DNA of 64,000 bases, from positions 2,046,001 through 2,110,000 of the forward strand of contig NZ_JAACJE010000001.1 of NCBI RefSeq assembly GCF_010020825.1, written 5' to 3'. The DNA is from Acidovorax sp. 210-6. GTDB lineage: Bacteria; Pseudomonadota; Gammaproteobacteria; Burkholderiales; Burkholderiaceae_C. Numbering within the stretch: position 1 is the first letter of the stretch; each line of letters opens with the position of its first letter. Position numbers and translations under genes: made by a program. The notes beneath the pieces were generated by a model that was not told where the DNA came from, made no database searches, and saw only the letters and a list, made by a program, of their open reading frames with translations. Below, in pieces: positions 29,479 through 37,468 of the stretch.

Positions 29479-30351
29479 TCACACCGCGCTCGGCCCCAGC
29501 CACACGCCGCTGCGCAGGCCCTCGGGGCGCTCGCGCGACCACACCTGCGCGCTGGCCTCCCAGGTTTCCTGCTGCACATGCAGCCCGGCAAACACGCCAT
29601 AACCTGGGCCTGCGCAGATCTCGCCGCCCGCGCACAGGCTTTCGCCCGCCTTGATGGCGCCCTGGGCATGGATGCACTCACCCGCCTTGATGCCCCAGCC
29701 CGCCTCCAGGTGCGCCCCGCCGGTGATGGCACCGCCCACCACGATGCCCTGCCCCGCCCGCAGGCCCGCTTCGCCGGTCAGATGGCCGCCCACGCGCAGG
29801 CCCTTGCCACACTCCACCGGGCCGTGGGCGATGAGGTCCTGCCCCACAAAGGCGCCGCCCTGGAGCTGCAGCTTGCCATGGCACACCACATCCCAGGCGG
29901 CCCGCAGGTCGCCCGCGCAGACGATGTCGCCCCCCGCTTCCACGCCCCAATCGGCGCGCACATCGCCACCCGCCTGCAGCAAGCCCTGGCTGACGATGCC
30001 ACCCGCCGCGCGAATGTCCTCCCCCGCCACGATGGACTGCCCGGCCCGCACCCCGCCACCCGCCCGGATGGAGCGGCCCGCCTGGATGACGGTGGTCACA
30101 TCGATGCTGCCGCGCACTACCACCGTGCCCGCAAACACGATGGCATCGGCCTCCAGCCGGTCCACCGACAGCACGGCGGAGGTGGGACCAAACTGCGACA
30201 ACAGCCAGCAGGCGTCGCCCACCCGCCCGGCGCTGACCAGCGTGTCCAGCGCCTCCTGATAGCCGCTGCCGTCCTCCACATGGCGGCTGAACCACCGAAA
30301 ACCGTCGGCACAAGGGCTCTTGGCCCGCAGAAACTTTTTGGTGAACTCCAT
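29479..30351 (-). CDS. Repetitive glycine-rich protein, probable parallel beta-helix, function unknown
   Basis: 290 residues. Residues 1-50 are a globular-looking head (FRWFSRHVEDGSGYQEALD, ACWLLSQFGP). From about residue 60 to 255 the sequence is a run of five- to seven-residue units on the pattern V/I-x-A-G-G/x (for example AGGGVRAGQSIVAGEDIRA), as in hexapeptide or bactofilin-like solenoids. No signal peptide. ATG 30351 has GGTGAG upstream. I do not recognise a named family. Monocistronic. Confidence 0.72.
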   Translation of the reverse strand: MEFTKKFLRAKSPCADGFRWFSRHVEDGSGYQEALDTLVSAGRVGDACWLLSQFGPTSAVLSVDRLEADAIVFAGTVVVRGSIDVTTVIQAGRSIRAGGGVRAGQSIVAGEDIRAAGGIVSQGLLQAGGDVRADWGVEAGGDIVCAGDLRAAWDVVCHGKLQLQGGAFVGQDLIAHGPVECGKGLRVGGHLTGEAGLRAGQGIVVGGAITGGAHLEAGWGIKAGECIHAQGAIKAGESLCAGGEICAGPGYGVFAGLHVQQETWEASAQVWSRERPEGLRSGVWLGPSAV

Positions 30352-30797
30352 CGCGCTCACCCCCGGCGCAGCTGCGTGGATGGAGGATGAACGGGGTGTG
30401 ACCAGATGGGCGTGGGCCCACACGCAAGAACGGTGTGCATGAAACATCTCCTGAGGAAGCGGCCCGGGCCGATGAACCGATCAAGGTGTCAACAACGCAG
30501 CAGGCCGCCATCGCGCTGAGCGGGTGCCCGGCGATGGATGTGTTGCGCAAAAGGGGAAAGGGTTATCGCCGGGCGGAGGAATGTGCGACCGGCTTGTAAG
30601 GCCAGATCTCACGCACCACGGCGCCGCCCCCGCCCACGCACAGGCAGCCGCGCAGCGGGGCTGGGTGGGGCAAAGCCGGGGGCTGGAAACGCATGGACGC
30701 TATGGTAGCAGCGCAGCGGTATCGCACTCCAGCGGGTGGACTTGCGCCGCACAAGGCCTGCACCACATGCATTTTTAAAACTTTCAATAATATTAAA
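30352..30797. other. Intergenic region without recognisable gene
   Basis: About 450 bp of mostly GC-rich sequence between the divergent repetitive protein and the RRM locus. Reading frames here have no family features. It turns sharply AT-rich from 30770. Confidence 0.5.
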
Positions 30798-30826
30798 TTC
30801 AAATCAAATAAATTTTGAGTTATAAT
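30798..30826 (+). promoter_or_regulatory. Sigma-70-type promoter TTCAAA-N17-TATAAT
   Basis: A perfect TATAAT at 30821-30826 with TTCAAA 17 bases upstream, inside an AT-rich patch unlike the flanks. It would start a transcript near 30833, giving a leader of about 180 bases before the 69-residue ORF and about 500 bases before the RRM gene. Confidence 0.65.
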
Positions 30827-31011
30827 TTGCTCCGTTGCACCCAACGCAACGCCTGCCCAGCGGCGCAAGCCCCTCCCCGCAGGCTGCCTTTTGCGACCTT
30901 TGTCGCCCCGTGGGTCTGTAGAGCTGCAGCCCACCGCGTCCCTTGATGCTCACGCCGGCCATTTCGAGCCTGCGATCCTGAATGTTCCCCATTTCACAAA
31001 CCGCCATTTCC

Positions 31012-31221
31012 ATGGGCAAGTACGTCGTTTCGCCCACGACCCACCCGACCGCCTGCGGGCGCTTTCGCGCCTCTTTCTCGGTCCATCGCTCCCAGGGCAA
31101 CGGCAGCTACTGCCGCGTGTTCCGTTTTGACAAAGCCTTTGCCTCGCGCGAAGCCGCCCGGCTCTTTGCCGTTACCCAGGGCTGGCTGCAAACGAGCATG
31201 CAGCACCCGCCCGTGTGCTGA
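31012..31221 (+). CDS. Small conserved-looking hypothetical protein
   Basis: 69 residues beginning GKYVVSPTTHPTACGRFRAS. It is rich in aromatic and basic residues and ends in FDKAFASREAARLFAVTQGWLQTS, a helix with a regular pattern. It lies between the strong promoter and the RRM gene and is probably co-transcribed with both. No domain name can be given. ATG 31012 fits better than ATG 30982, but neither has a good Shine-Dalgarno. Confidence 0.55.
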   Translation: MGKYVVSPTTHPTACGRFRASFSVHRSQGNGSYCRVFRFDKAFASREAARLFAVTQGWLQTSMQHPPVC

Positions 31222-31336
31222 CCCGGTCAGCCAGGCCCGTATTCAACCCATACCCTTGCTGCGGACTCCCCACCCGCGCATCCCAACCCCAACGGTGCGC
31301 CCTTCATTGCGCACCATCTTTCAGAAAGGCTCTTGC

Positions 31337-31687
31337 ATGAGCAGCAAAATCTACGTGGGCAACCTGCCCTACTCCGTGACCAACGCCAGCCTGGAAAGCA
31401 ACTTCGCCGAGTTTGGTGGCGTTGCCTCCGCCAAGGTCATGATGGACCGCGACACCGGCCGCTCCAAAGGCTTCGGCTTTGTGGAAATGGCCAGCGCTGA
31501 AGAAGCCCAGGCCGCCATCTCTGCCCTGAACGGCGTGTCGGTCGATGGCCGCGCCATTGTGGTCAACCTCGCCCGCCCCCGTGAAGACAACCGTGGTTCG
31601 GGTGGCTACAGCGCCAACGGCTACGGCGGCAACAAACGCTCCGACGTGGGCTACGGCTCCGGCGGCTTCGGCGGCGGCCGTTACTGA
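31337..31687 (+). CDS. RRM-type RNA-binding protein with glycine-rich tail
   Basis: 116 residues. One RRM domain fills residues 1-80: RNP2 is KIYVGNLPYSV and RNP1 is RSKGFGFVEM. A Gly/Tyr/Arg-rich tail follows (GYSANGYGGNKRS, GYGSGGFGGGRY). Such proteins in betaproteobacteria and cyanobacteria are often cold-induced RNA chaperones; that role is inferred. AAAGG precedes the ATG and a strong terminator follows 21 bases after the stop. Confidence 0.95.
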   Translation: MSSKIYVGNLPYSVTNASLESNFAEFGGVASAKVMMDRDTGRSKGFGFVEMASAEEAQAAISALNGVSVDGRAIVVNLARPREDNRGSGGYSANGYGGNKRSDVGYGSGGFGGGRY

Positions 31688-31708
31688 TTCCAGTAAGCCC
31701 CCATGAAG

Positions 31709-31736
31709 AACCGGCTCTGAGGAGCCGGTTTTTTTT
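31709..31736 (+). terminator. Rho-independent terminator after the RRM gene
   Basis: AACCGGCTC, loop TGAG, GAGCCGGTT, followed by six further T. A nine-base perfect stem with a T-run. Confidence 0.95.
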
Positions 31737-31766
31737 CGCCCCGCATCCATGGGGTGGCAAAGCCCA

Positions 31767-31828
31767 ATTGCTATCAATACGATAGCTGGTTGCGCTTGAT
31801 GGCAAAGCGCTGGAGGCCAAAAATAGTC
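31767..31828. repeat. Interspersed repeat, copy 5 (near-consensus)
   Basis: TTGCTATCAATACGATAGCT, GGTTGCGCTTGATGGC, then AAAGCGCTGGAGGCCAAAAA. It is the most complete copy in the window, directly downstream of the RRM terminator. Confidence 0.85.
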
Positions 31829-31909
31829 TCAAAATCCACCTGTGAGGGCGCCACCAACGTCCGCAGCCCGTGCCGCATGCTTGCCCGCATCACCAGCACA
31901 ATGTGCATG

Positions 31910-31926
31910 CAAATATTGAGCATTTG
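31910..31926. promoter_or_regulatory. Candidate toxin-antitoxin operator, CAAAT-N7-ATTTG
   Basis: A perfect five-base dyad 36 bases before the antitoxin start, next to a TATATT (31930-31935) that could serve as -10. Antitoxins of this class usually autoregulate. Confidence 0.4.
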
Positions 31927-31962
31927 TGATATATTCTTTCCGAGGAAACACAGGAGCCCTTC

Positions 31963-32337
31963 ATGCAACCCCATGTGGCCACCGCCCCGGACAAAGCCAT
32001 GGTGCTGGGCAAGGCAACCATCCGTGCCGCCCAGGAACTGCACCTCTCCAACGCCGCCCTGGCGCGCGTGATTGGACTGAGCGAGCCCACCATCAGCCGC
32101 ATTGCCGGCGGTGCGCGCGGCATCGCGCCAGAATCCAAGGAAGGCCAACTGGCCCTGCTCGTGGTGCGCCTGTTTCGCTCGCTCGACCCGCTGGTCGGCT
32201 CCGACGCGCAAAAGCGCCACGACTGGCTGCGCAGCCACAACAAGGCGCTCAACGGCACACCCGCCGCGCTCATCGAAAACCCCACCGGCCTGGTCAACGC
32301 CCTGGCCTACCTGGACGGCATGCGGGCTGCCGCCTGA
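31963..32337 (+). CDS. Xre/MbcA/ParS-type antitoxin (RES-Xre system)
   Basis: 124 residues. The N-terminal helix-turn-helix is LHLSNAALARVIGLSEPTISR. The C-terminal DUF2384-type toxin-binding domain contains LFRSLDPLVGSDAQKRHDWL and ALNGTPAALIENPTGLVNALAYLD. It should bind and neutralise the following RES toxin and repress the operon. AGGAG lies six bases before the ATG. The stop overlaps the toxin ATG (TGATG). Confidence 0.93.
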   Translation: MQPHVATAPDKAMVLGKATIRAAQELHLSNAALARVIGLSEPTISRIAGGARGIAPESKEGQLALLVVRLFRSLDPLVGSDAQKRHDWLRSHNKALNGTPAALIENPTGLVNALAYLDGMRAAA

Positions 32338-33035
32338 TGGCCGCCACGGTGTGGAACCCCGGCTGGGTGCAAGAGCACACCCAGCCTCTGGCCATGCACG
32401 CATTTCGCATGGTCGAAACACAGCACATCGCGGCCACCATGCGCCTGGTGGACACCGCCGCCGAGCAAGACCTGCTGGAGCAAATGCTGGACGCCAGCAA
32501 GCCGCCCCTGCCGCTCGAGGCGCAGGGTATCCACTACCTGCTGGCGGCGCCCTTCCGCTACCTGCCGCCCACGGGCTCGCGCTTTCGCAGCGCGCACATG
32601 CCCGGCATCTGGTACGGCGCGGACGGCCCCTACTGCGCCTGCGCCGAAATCGCCTACTGGCGCCAGCGCTTTCTGCTTGACAGCGCGGGCCTCATCACCC
32701 AGCACCTGCTCACCGACCACTCCCTGTACGAAGCCGCCGTGCAGGGCCGTGCCATCGACCTGCAATCACCCCCCTGGTCCCAGGCCGAAACGCACTGGAA
32801 GCACCCCAGCGACTACACCGAAACCCAGAAGCTCGGCGCCCTGGTGCGCGAAGCGGGTAACGTGGCGTGGATCCACTACGCCTCGGTCCGCGCCCCAGGG
32901 CATGCGTGCGCCGCCGTGTTCAACCCACACAGCCTGACCATGCGGACCCCCGAGGGCCGGTACGAGCGCTGGCACTGCCACACCACGCGCGACCGGGTCA
33001 CGCTGTCGAACGGGCGGGAGCGGTTCGATTTTTGA
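32337..33035 (+). CDS. RES-domain toxin (NAD-degrading type)
   Basis: 232 residues. The RES domain core is FRYLPPTGSRFRSAHMPGIWYG, followed by CACAEIAYWRQRFLL with the conserved Glu, and AIDLQSPPW. Known relatives (MbcT-like) degrade NAD and are ADP-ribosyltransferase-like folds. Coupled to the antitoxin by the TGATG junction. A roughly 60-residue N-terminal extension precedes the conserved core. Confidence 0.92.
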   Translation: MAATVWNPGWVQEHTQPLAMHAFRMVETQHIAATMRLVDTAAEQDLLEQMLDASKPPLPLEAQGIHYLLAAPFRYLPPTGSRFRSAHMPGIWYGADGPYCACAEIAYWRQRFLLDSAGLITQHLLTDHSLYEAAVQGRAIDLQSPPWSQAETHWKHPSDYTETQKLGALVREAGNVAWIHYASVRAPGHACAAVFNPHSLTMRTPEGRYERWHCHTTRDRVTLSNGRERFDF

Positions 33036-33132
33036 TGGGTGAGATTCAGACAACCGCCCTTTGGGCACGCGCGGAGCCAGCAAACGGGGCCTGACCATGC
33101 CGACCCCAAGGGCCGGTAGCAACAACCAAGAC

Positions 33133-33408
33133 TCAACGATCCTTGTCAGAGTCGAGGACGAACACCATGCCCAAAAAACCGACCGAGACGGTCTTGTCTT
33201 GGACTCTGGTGTAGGACGCCACCCCCAGCGAGTGGTAGTTGCTGACAAACGCAGTCAATGCCCCAACCCCCAAAAGGCCCGCCAATGGACTGCGCTCCGC
33301 AATGGATTCCTTGATTTGGCTGCGATGCCGTTCTGCAGAGGGATTGAGGGCGATGGCTGCGACAAAGATGGCGCTCGTAATCACGGCCGCTTTTACTGCT
33401 GGTGTCAT
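33133..33408 (-). CDS. Short membrane-anchored hypothetical protein
   Basis: 91 residues. An N-terminal hydrophobic helix (AAVITSAIFVAAIALNPSA) is followed by a basic segment, a second hydrophobic stretch (GLLGVGALTAFVSNY) and a short strand-rich end. It vaguely resembles DUF4359-like exported proteins, but this is weak. ATG 33408 has GGGAG six bases upstream. It lies between the toxin gene and the GGDEF gene. Confidence 0.6.
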   Translation of the reverse strand: MTPAVKAAVITSAIFVAAIALNPSAERHRSQIKESIAERSPLAGLLGVGALTAFVSNYHSLGVASYTRVQDKTVSVGFLGMVFVLDSDKDR

Positions 33409-33510
33409 GAAAGCTCCCAAAGCCTGGGTTTCAAAAAGGCCTGGCGAACCGGCGATGGCGATGGAGCCACCCCGGGAACCGTGCAGGCCGGTGGGTCGGG
33501 GCTGCGCTGC

Positions 33511-35166
33511 TTACTGAAACACGCACACCCCCAATGACTGGCTTTTGGCCCGGTACATGGCGTTGTCTGCCTCGCGCAGGTAGTCGTCCACCGTTGCCAG
33601 CCTGGATGCGCTGCTGACCAATCCGATACTCGCGCCACTGCGCACGGTATGTTCGCCGATCACGTAAGGCGCGGCGAGGGCGGCGGCAATCTGCTGGGCG
33701 CGCTGGATGGCTTCAGCGGGGTCAATGGACTCCAGCAGCACATTGAACTCGTCGCCACTCATGCGGGCGACCAGATCCACCGCCCGCACGCAGGATTCGA
33801 GCCGCCGCGCCACCTGCTGCAACAGCTGGTCGCCCACATGGTGCCCGTAGGTGTCATTGACGGCCTTGAAACGGTTGAGATCCAGCAGCAGCACCGCGAA
33901 CATCGTGGCGCCATCGCGTGCCGGCACGCCATCGTCGCTCGCCGCCTCGTTCTGCTGCAACGCGATGAGATGCGCGAGGCGATCGCGGAACAAGGGCCGG
34001 CCGGGCAAGTTGGTCAGCGCATCGTAGGAACTGCCACGCTCGGCCAGATCGCTGAGCGACCCCGCCATGCGCACCGCAACGCCGTCTTCAAACTCGGCGA
34101 GCCCGCGCCAGTTGACCCACACCAGCCGCCCAGACCCGTGGTACGCGCGGAAATCCACCGAAAAGTTCGGGCTGTTCCCCGCTAGGTGCCTGCGGCAGGC
34201 CGCCTGCACGCGAGCGCGATCCTCGGGGTCGATGAGCTGCTCCAGAAAGCGCCAGCCACCATCGTGCACATGATCGCCGCCAGCCAGCCCGACGATCTGG
34301 TGAAAGCGCCCGGACACATGCAGGGCGTCCGTGCGCAAGTCCCAATACCAGATGCCGTCATTGGACCCGCGGGTCGCCAGCGAATAGCGGTTTTCGGAGC
34401 GCACCAACTCCAGTTCGGTGTTCTTCTGCTGGGTCACGTCGATCATCAGGCCGATCATGCGGTTCGGCCGCCCCTGCTCGACCACCGCGCGGCACAGGTC
34501 ACGCACCCACACCACCTTGCCGGACTTGGCAATCAGCCGGTAACTCATCTCGTAGGCATAGCTGTGCGTGGCGTTGTAGGCGGCATCGTCGATAACCAGG
34601 GCCTGCTCCAGATCATCGGGATGCACATGCGCCCGCCAAAAGCCCGGGTCAGCCCGCCATTCCTCCACGGAGTAACCGAACAAGCGCTCCACCTGCGGGC
34701 TCAGGAAGGTGTTGCCCACGCCGATTTCAGCCTCCCACACCACGCCATCAATGGTTTCCAGCAAGCGCAGAAAGCGCTGGCGAATCTCCACCAGCACCTG
34801 CTCGGTGACCTCGGTGATCTCGATCAGGACCCCCTGGCGGCTGATCACCCGCTCCGCCGCATCCGTCTCCGGGTGGAGCTGCAGACGCACCCAGCGGTAA
34901 TCCGCGCCGGCGAATCGCATCCGGAACACCGGCATGCCCGAGCGCATGGTGCCGATGTCGTCGGGATGCACGAATTCCAGCAGAGACCTGCCGAGCGCCG
35001 CCTCCACCGAATGGCCGGTGAGCTTGTGCCACGCCGGATTCAGATAAGTGATCTCCCACAGCGCATCGGTTTGCACCACCGCCTCGGGCAGCAGTTGCAG
35101 CAGCTTTGCGGACGGCGCGGGAGTGGTGGGCATGCAGGGCTGTCGCGAAAAGGGGGGCGAATACAT
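33511..35166 (-). CDS. PAS-PAS-PAS-GGDEF protein, probable diguanylate cyclase
   Basis: 551 residues. Three PAS-like domains (about 20-125, 135-250, 260-378; PAS hallmarks HPDD, FLSPQVERLFGYSVEEW, RYSLATRGSNDGIWYWD) precede a GGDEF domain from about 380. The signature is SGDEF at 470-474, a tolerated variant of GGDEF. An RxxD inhibitory site (RAVD, 461-464) sits five residues before it, so product feedback by c-di-GMP is likely. No EAL domain and no membrane helix, so sensing is cytosolic. The start is uncertain (ATG 35166 or 35133). Confidence 0.92.
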   Translation of the reverse strand: MYSPPFSRQPCMPTTPAPSAKLLQLLPEAVVQTDALWEITYLNPAWHKLTGHSVEAALGRSLLEFVHPDDIGTMRSGMPVFRMRFAGADYRWVRLQLHPETDAAERVISRQGVLIEITEVTEQVLVEIRQRFLRLLETIDGVVWEAEIGVGNTFLSPQVERLFGYSVEEWRADPGFWRAHVHPDDLEQALVIDDAAYNATHSYAYEMSYRLIAKSGKVVWVRDLCRAVVEQGRPNRMIGLMIDVTQQKNTELELVRSENRYSLATRGSNDGIWYWDLRTDALHVSGRFHQIVGLAGGDHVHDGGWRFLEQLIDPEDRARVQAACRRHLAGNSPNFSVDFRAYHGSGRLVWVNWRGLAEFEDGVAVRMAGSLSDLAERGSSYDALTNLPGRPLFRDRLAHLIALQQNEAASDDGVPARDGATMFAVLLLDLNRFKAVNDTYGHHVGDQLLQQVARRLESCVRAVDLVARMSGDEFNVLLESIDPAEAIQRAQQIAAALAAPYVIGEHTVRSGASIGLVSSASRLATVDDYLREADNAMYRAKSQSLGVCVFQ

Positions 35167-35691
35167 CCAACGGATAGAAAAATCAACCGCGTTGGATCAA
35201 GTATGGCATGGGTTTATGGCACCGGTGCCCCCTTGGTTTCGGTGGTTTGGGGCAGCGAAAGTGTGCAAGCCAGCAACGCCGTCCCCGGCCGCTGTGAATT
35301 GTCCCAGTCCCCTTCTCCACTTGCGACGGGTTTGATCGACCCTCATGGCCCATCGGGTTCCTCCCATACCGCACTATGCCGATAACTCTTCCGGCAGCTT
35401 GCCTGCCGCTTGCAACGTGTGGCGACGTGGTAACGCAGATTCCATGTCGGCACGGACCACCACAGAGTTCACAACAGATGCCGGATATGCGACTGCAGGT
35501 TCTTTACCCCTTGATCCCCAATCGGTCAGGCTCTTGCTGTTGTGGGGGAGGCCATATAGAAGAGTTAGGCTGGCAGCTACGCAGCGCGGTGGTGGAACCG
35601 CGGACAGCCGATGCCGAAGGCATGGGCGCTGGTGGTGAATTTGAGCCTTGCATGGCGGCGTGGTGGCCTTTCCTACTTGGCGGGCCGAGTC
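35167..35691. other. Non-coding or degraded region at the left end of the integron
   Basis: No convincing gene. It carries an isolated attC-type core GTTAGGC at 35564-35570, and an eight-base inverted repeat AACTCTTC (35384-35391) and GAAGAGTT (35559-35566) that frames 35381-35570. This may be a remnant of an attC site or lost cassettes. Confidence 0.4.
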
Positions 35692-35692
35692 G

Positions 35693-36064
35693 TTAGGCTT
35701 TGCGCCTATCTGTCTTGGCGGCGTAGCCATAGGCCCATAACGCCACAAGAACGCTGATGACAAAGCAAGCCGCAGCCGCTGATGAAGCACCCCAAAGACA
35801 GATCGCAATGCCAAGGAATAAGGTTGCTTGGCCTGGCCAAAACGACCAAGTACTTACGATGGAATTTCGGGGGTTGTTCTCAACCGCGCTGTTTAGCTGA
35901 ATTAGCGCGAAAAGCAAATGTGCTGGAACCGAGACCGAGAAAAGGCAGAGCGCAATGAGCTGTGACGTTGAGGTTTTTTCCACCACCGACAGGGCAAATA
36001 GACCGCCGATCGCGATAGCAGCGGCTCCGGCGCCGATTGCTGCTCTTTGTTCGCAGGTGTTCAT
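35693..36064 (-). CDS. Integron cassette 5: small multi-pass membrane protein
   Basis: 123 residues with four hydrophobic helices (AAIGAGAAAIAIGGLFALSVV, LIALCLFSVSVPAHLLFALI, ATLFLGIAICLWGA, ACFVISVLVALWAYGYA). Function unknown. ATG 36064 is chosen; an in-frame TTG at 36076 is possible. The TAA lies within a GTTAGGC core (35692-35698), so the cassette's own attC begins there, but its far end is not recognisable. Confidence 0.65.
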   Translation of the reverse strand: MNTCEQRAAIGAGAAAIAIGGLFALSVVEKTSTSQLIALCLFSVSVPAHLLFALIQLNSAVENNPRNSIVSTWSFWPGQATLFLGIAICLWGASSAAAACFVISVLVALWAYGYAAKTDRRKA

Positions 36065-36079
36065 GAATTGTTCCAAGAA

Positions 36080-36146
36080 GCCTAACGAGGTAACCGGCGC
36101 TGCGCGGCTTTATCGCGCAGCGTCCGTGTTGACCGAAAGGTTATGC
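36080..36146 (-). other. attC site of the MgtC cassette (67 bp)
   Basis: Bounded by GCCTAAC (36080-36086) and GTTATGC (36140-36146). Inside, CGCTGCGCG and CGCGCAGCG form a strong stem around GCTTTAT. Confidence 0.8.
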
Positions 36147-36167
36147 ATCGATGCCACCGCTGCTCTA

Positions 36168-36860
36168 TCAATCACCCGTTGGCGAAATGCGGAAGGCACG
36201 AACGGTCTCCAGTTGGCGCAGAGAAACAGCAAGCGCCGAGAGGTTTTCCGGGTTGATGGTGCGAATGACCATTCGGTACTCAAACGAAAGTCGATCATCT
36301 GAAACCCGGTAGCTCATGTTGGCAACCGTGAAGCCGTTTTGCTCCAAGAACGCTCTTAGCTCGGGTTCTGGCATGACGTTACTTCGATCAAAGCGAACGA
36401 AGTGATGGGCATAGTAATGGGATGGTAGTTTCGCTTCGATCCAGCGGAAGAACGAAAGAGTTCCGATGGTAAAAGCTGTAGCAAGGACGGCTGGTGCATA
36501 GAACCCAATGCCAAGCAAAATTCCGATGGCTGCGGTAATCCAAATCGAGGCAGCCGTTGTTAAGCCGCGAACCGAAAGCCCTTCCTTGAAAATCACGCCC
36601 GCGCCCAGAAAGCCGATACCGGTCATGATCCCCTGGGCCATGCGCGTTGGGTCCGTTCGTACAGTGTCGAGTGGAACGCCCGGCAGCCACTGCCACTGAT
36701 AGAGCGTGACCAGCATTAGCAGGCTGGAAGCAAGACACACAAGCGTATGAGTGCGAAAACCAGCCGGCCGACCGTGAAAGCTTCTCTCAAGCCCAATAAT
36801 TCCTCCAGCCAGGAGTGCTGCTGTGAGGTGGACAAAGATTTTGAGAAAGTCGGTATCCAT
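36168..36860 (-). CDS. Integron cassette 4: MgtC/SapB-family membrane protein
   Basis: 230 residues. The N-terminal 140 residues form four to five helices with the MgtC signatures GGIIGLERSFHGRPAGFRTHTLVC, RMAQGIMTGIGFLGAGVIF and GLTTAASIWITAAIGILLG (each quoted as separate motifs). The C-terminal soluble domain (about 155-230) is ACT-like in pattern. MgtC proteins affect F-type ATPase activity, magnesium and phosphate balance and survival at low Mg2+; the role here is inferred. An excellent GGAGG precedes the ATG. It is bounded by attC sites on both sides. Confidence 0.9.
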   Translation of the reverse strand: MDTDFLKIFVHLTAALLAGGIIGLERSFHGRPAGFRTHTLVCLASSLLMLVTLYQWQWLPGVPLDTVRTDPTRMAQGIMTGIGFLGAGVIFKEGLSVRGLTTAASIWITAAIGILLGIGFYAPAVLATAFTIGTLSFFRWIEAKLPSHYYAHHFVRFDRSNVMPEPELRAFLEQNGFTVANMSYRVSDDRLSFEYRMVIRTINPENLSALAVSLRQLETVRAFRISPTGD

Positions 36861-36897
36861 CGCTTGCCTCCGAGTTTAGCTGAGCACCGTCTTCGAT

Positions 36898-36957
36898 GCA
36901 TAATAGCCAAGGTAAGCCGCCCGCCGTAGGCGGGTCGGCTTGAACGCAGAGTTAGCA
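36898..36957 (-). other. attC site of cassette 3 (60 bp)
   Basis: Ends in GTTAGCA (36951-36957); the other core is a slightly altered GCATAAT (36898-36904). The inner stem AAGCCG-CCCGCC pairs with GGCGGG-CGGCTT around GTA, with one extrahelical T, typical of folded attC. Confidence 0.78.
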
Positions 36958-36969
36958 AAAAAATGACGC

Positions 36970-37338
36970 TCAGAAAACATCACTAAATTTTGCCATAATA
37001 TCATTATGGAATCTGGAGTCTTCGGCGTATTTTATTATCCATGGAACGTACGGATGTTTACATCCGGCATATTTAGAGAGCAATTTTGTAGCTGGCTCTC
37101 CCAAGTTAATTAGCAATGCACTTATGAAATCGATGTAGAGGAAAAAGCCTGTGACAGTTTTATCATCATAGTCGTCTTGGCAATACTCACTTGGATCATC
37201 TAGTCGCGAAACCGCCTCAACAAGTATATCGACATCACGCTCGTCAACCTTTGCAACGATACTGCGCAAAAAGTCCTTCGATATTTGTGATGAAACAAAC
37301 TGATCGAAAGCGTCTTTCAACTCTTCAGAAAGATTCAC
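36970..37338 (-). CDS. Integron cassette 3: hypothetical protein, low GC
   Basis: 122 residues, acidic and largely helical (LSEELKDAFDQFVSSQ; SKDFLRSIVAKVDERDVDIL). No family recognised. The GTG at 37338 has GGAG seven bases upstream; TTG 37341 is an alternative. It is AT-rich relative to the flanking chromosome and followed by its own attC, both signs of acquisition as a cassette. It might be a small immunity or helper protein, but nothing in the sequence proves that. Confidence 0.65.
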   Translation of the reverse strand: MNLSEELKDAFDQFVSSQISKDFLRSIVAKVDERDVDILVEAVSRLDDPSEYCQDDYDDKTVTGFFLYIDFISALLINLGEPATKLLSKYAGCKHPYVPWIIKYAEDSRFHNDIMAKFSDVF

Positions 37339-37354
37339 CAATATTCTCCTTTTT

Positions 37355-37468
37355 TGCTAACGCTCGCGTCAGGGGCAAAACGGAGTGGAGGTAAATTGTG
37401 GTAATTCTTGCGCAGCAAACCACAATTTTCCGGAGCGTAGTTTTGTCCCTTGCACGCGCTTGTTATAC
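37355..37468 (-). other. attC site of cassette 2 (114 bp, long type)
   Basis: Cores TGCTAAC (37355-37361) and GTTATAC (37462-37468). GGGGCAAAAC pairs with GTTTTGTCCC, and AAATTGTGGT pairs with ACCACAATTT, so nearly the whole site folds on itself. The second core overlaps the stop codon of the cassette 2 gene. Confidence 0.82.

Noticed and set aside
35376..35814. Overlapping open frames on both strands at the left end of the integron
   Set aside because: No ribosome binding site, no domain and conflict with the cassette 5 gene; treated as non-coding.
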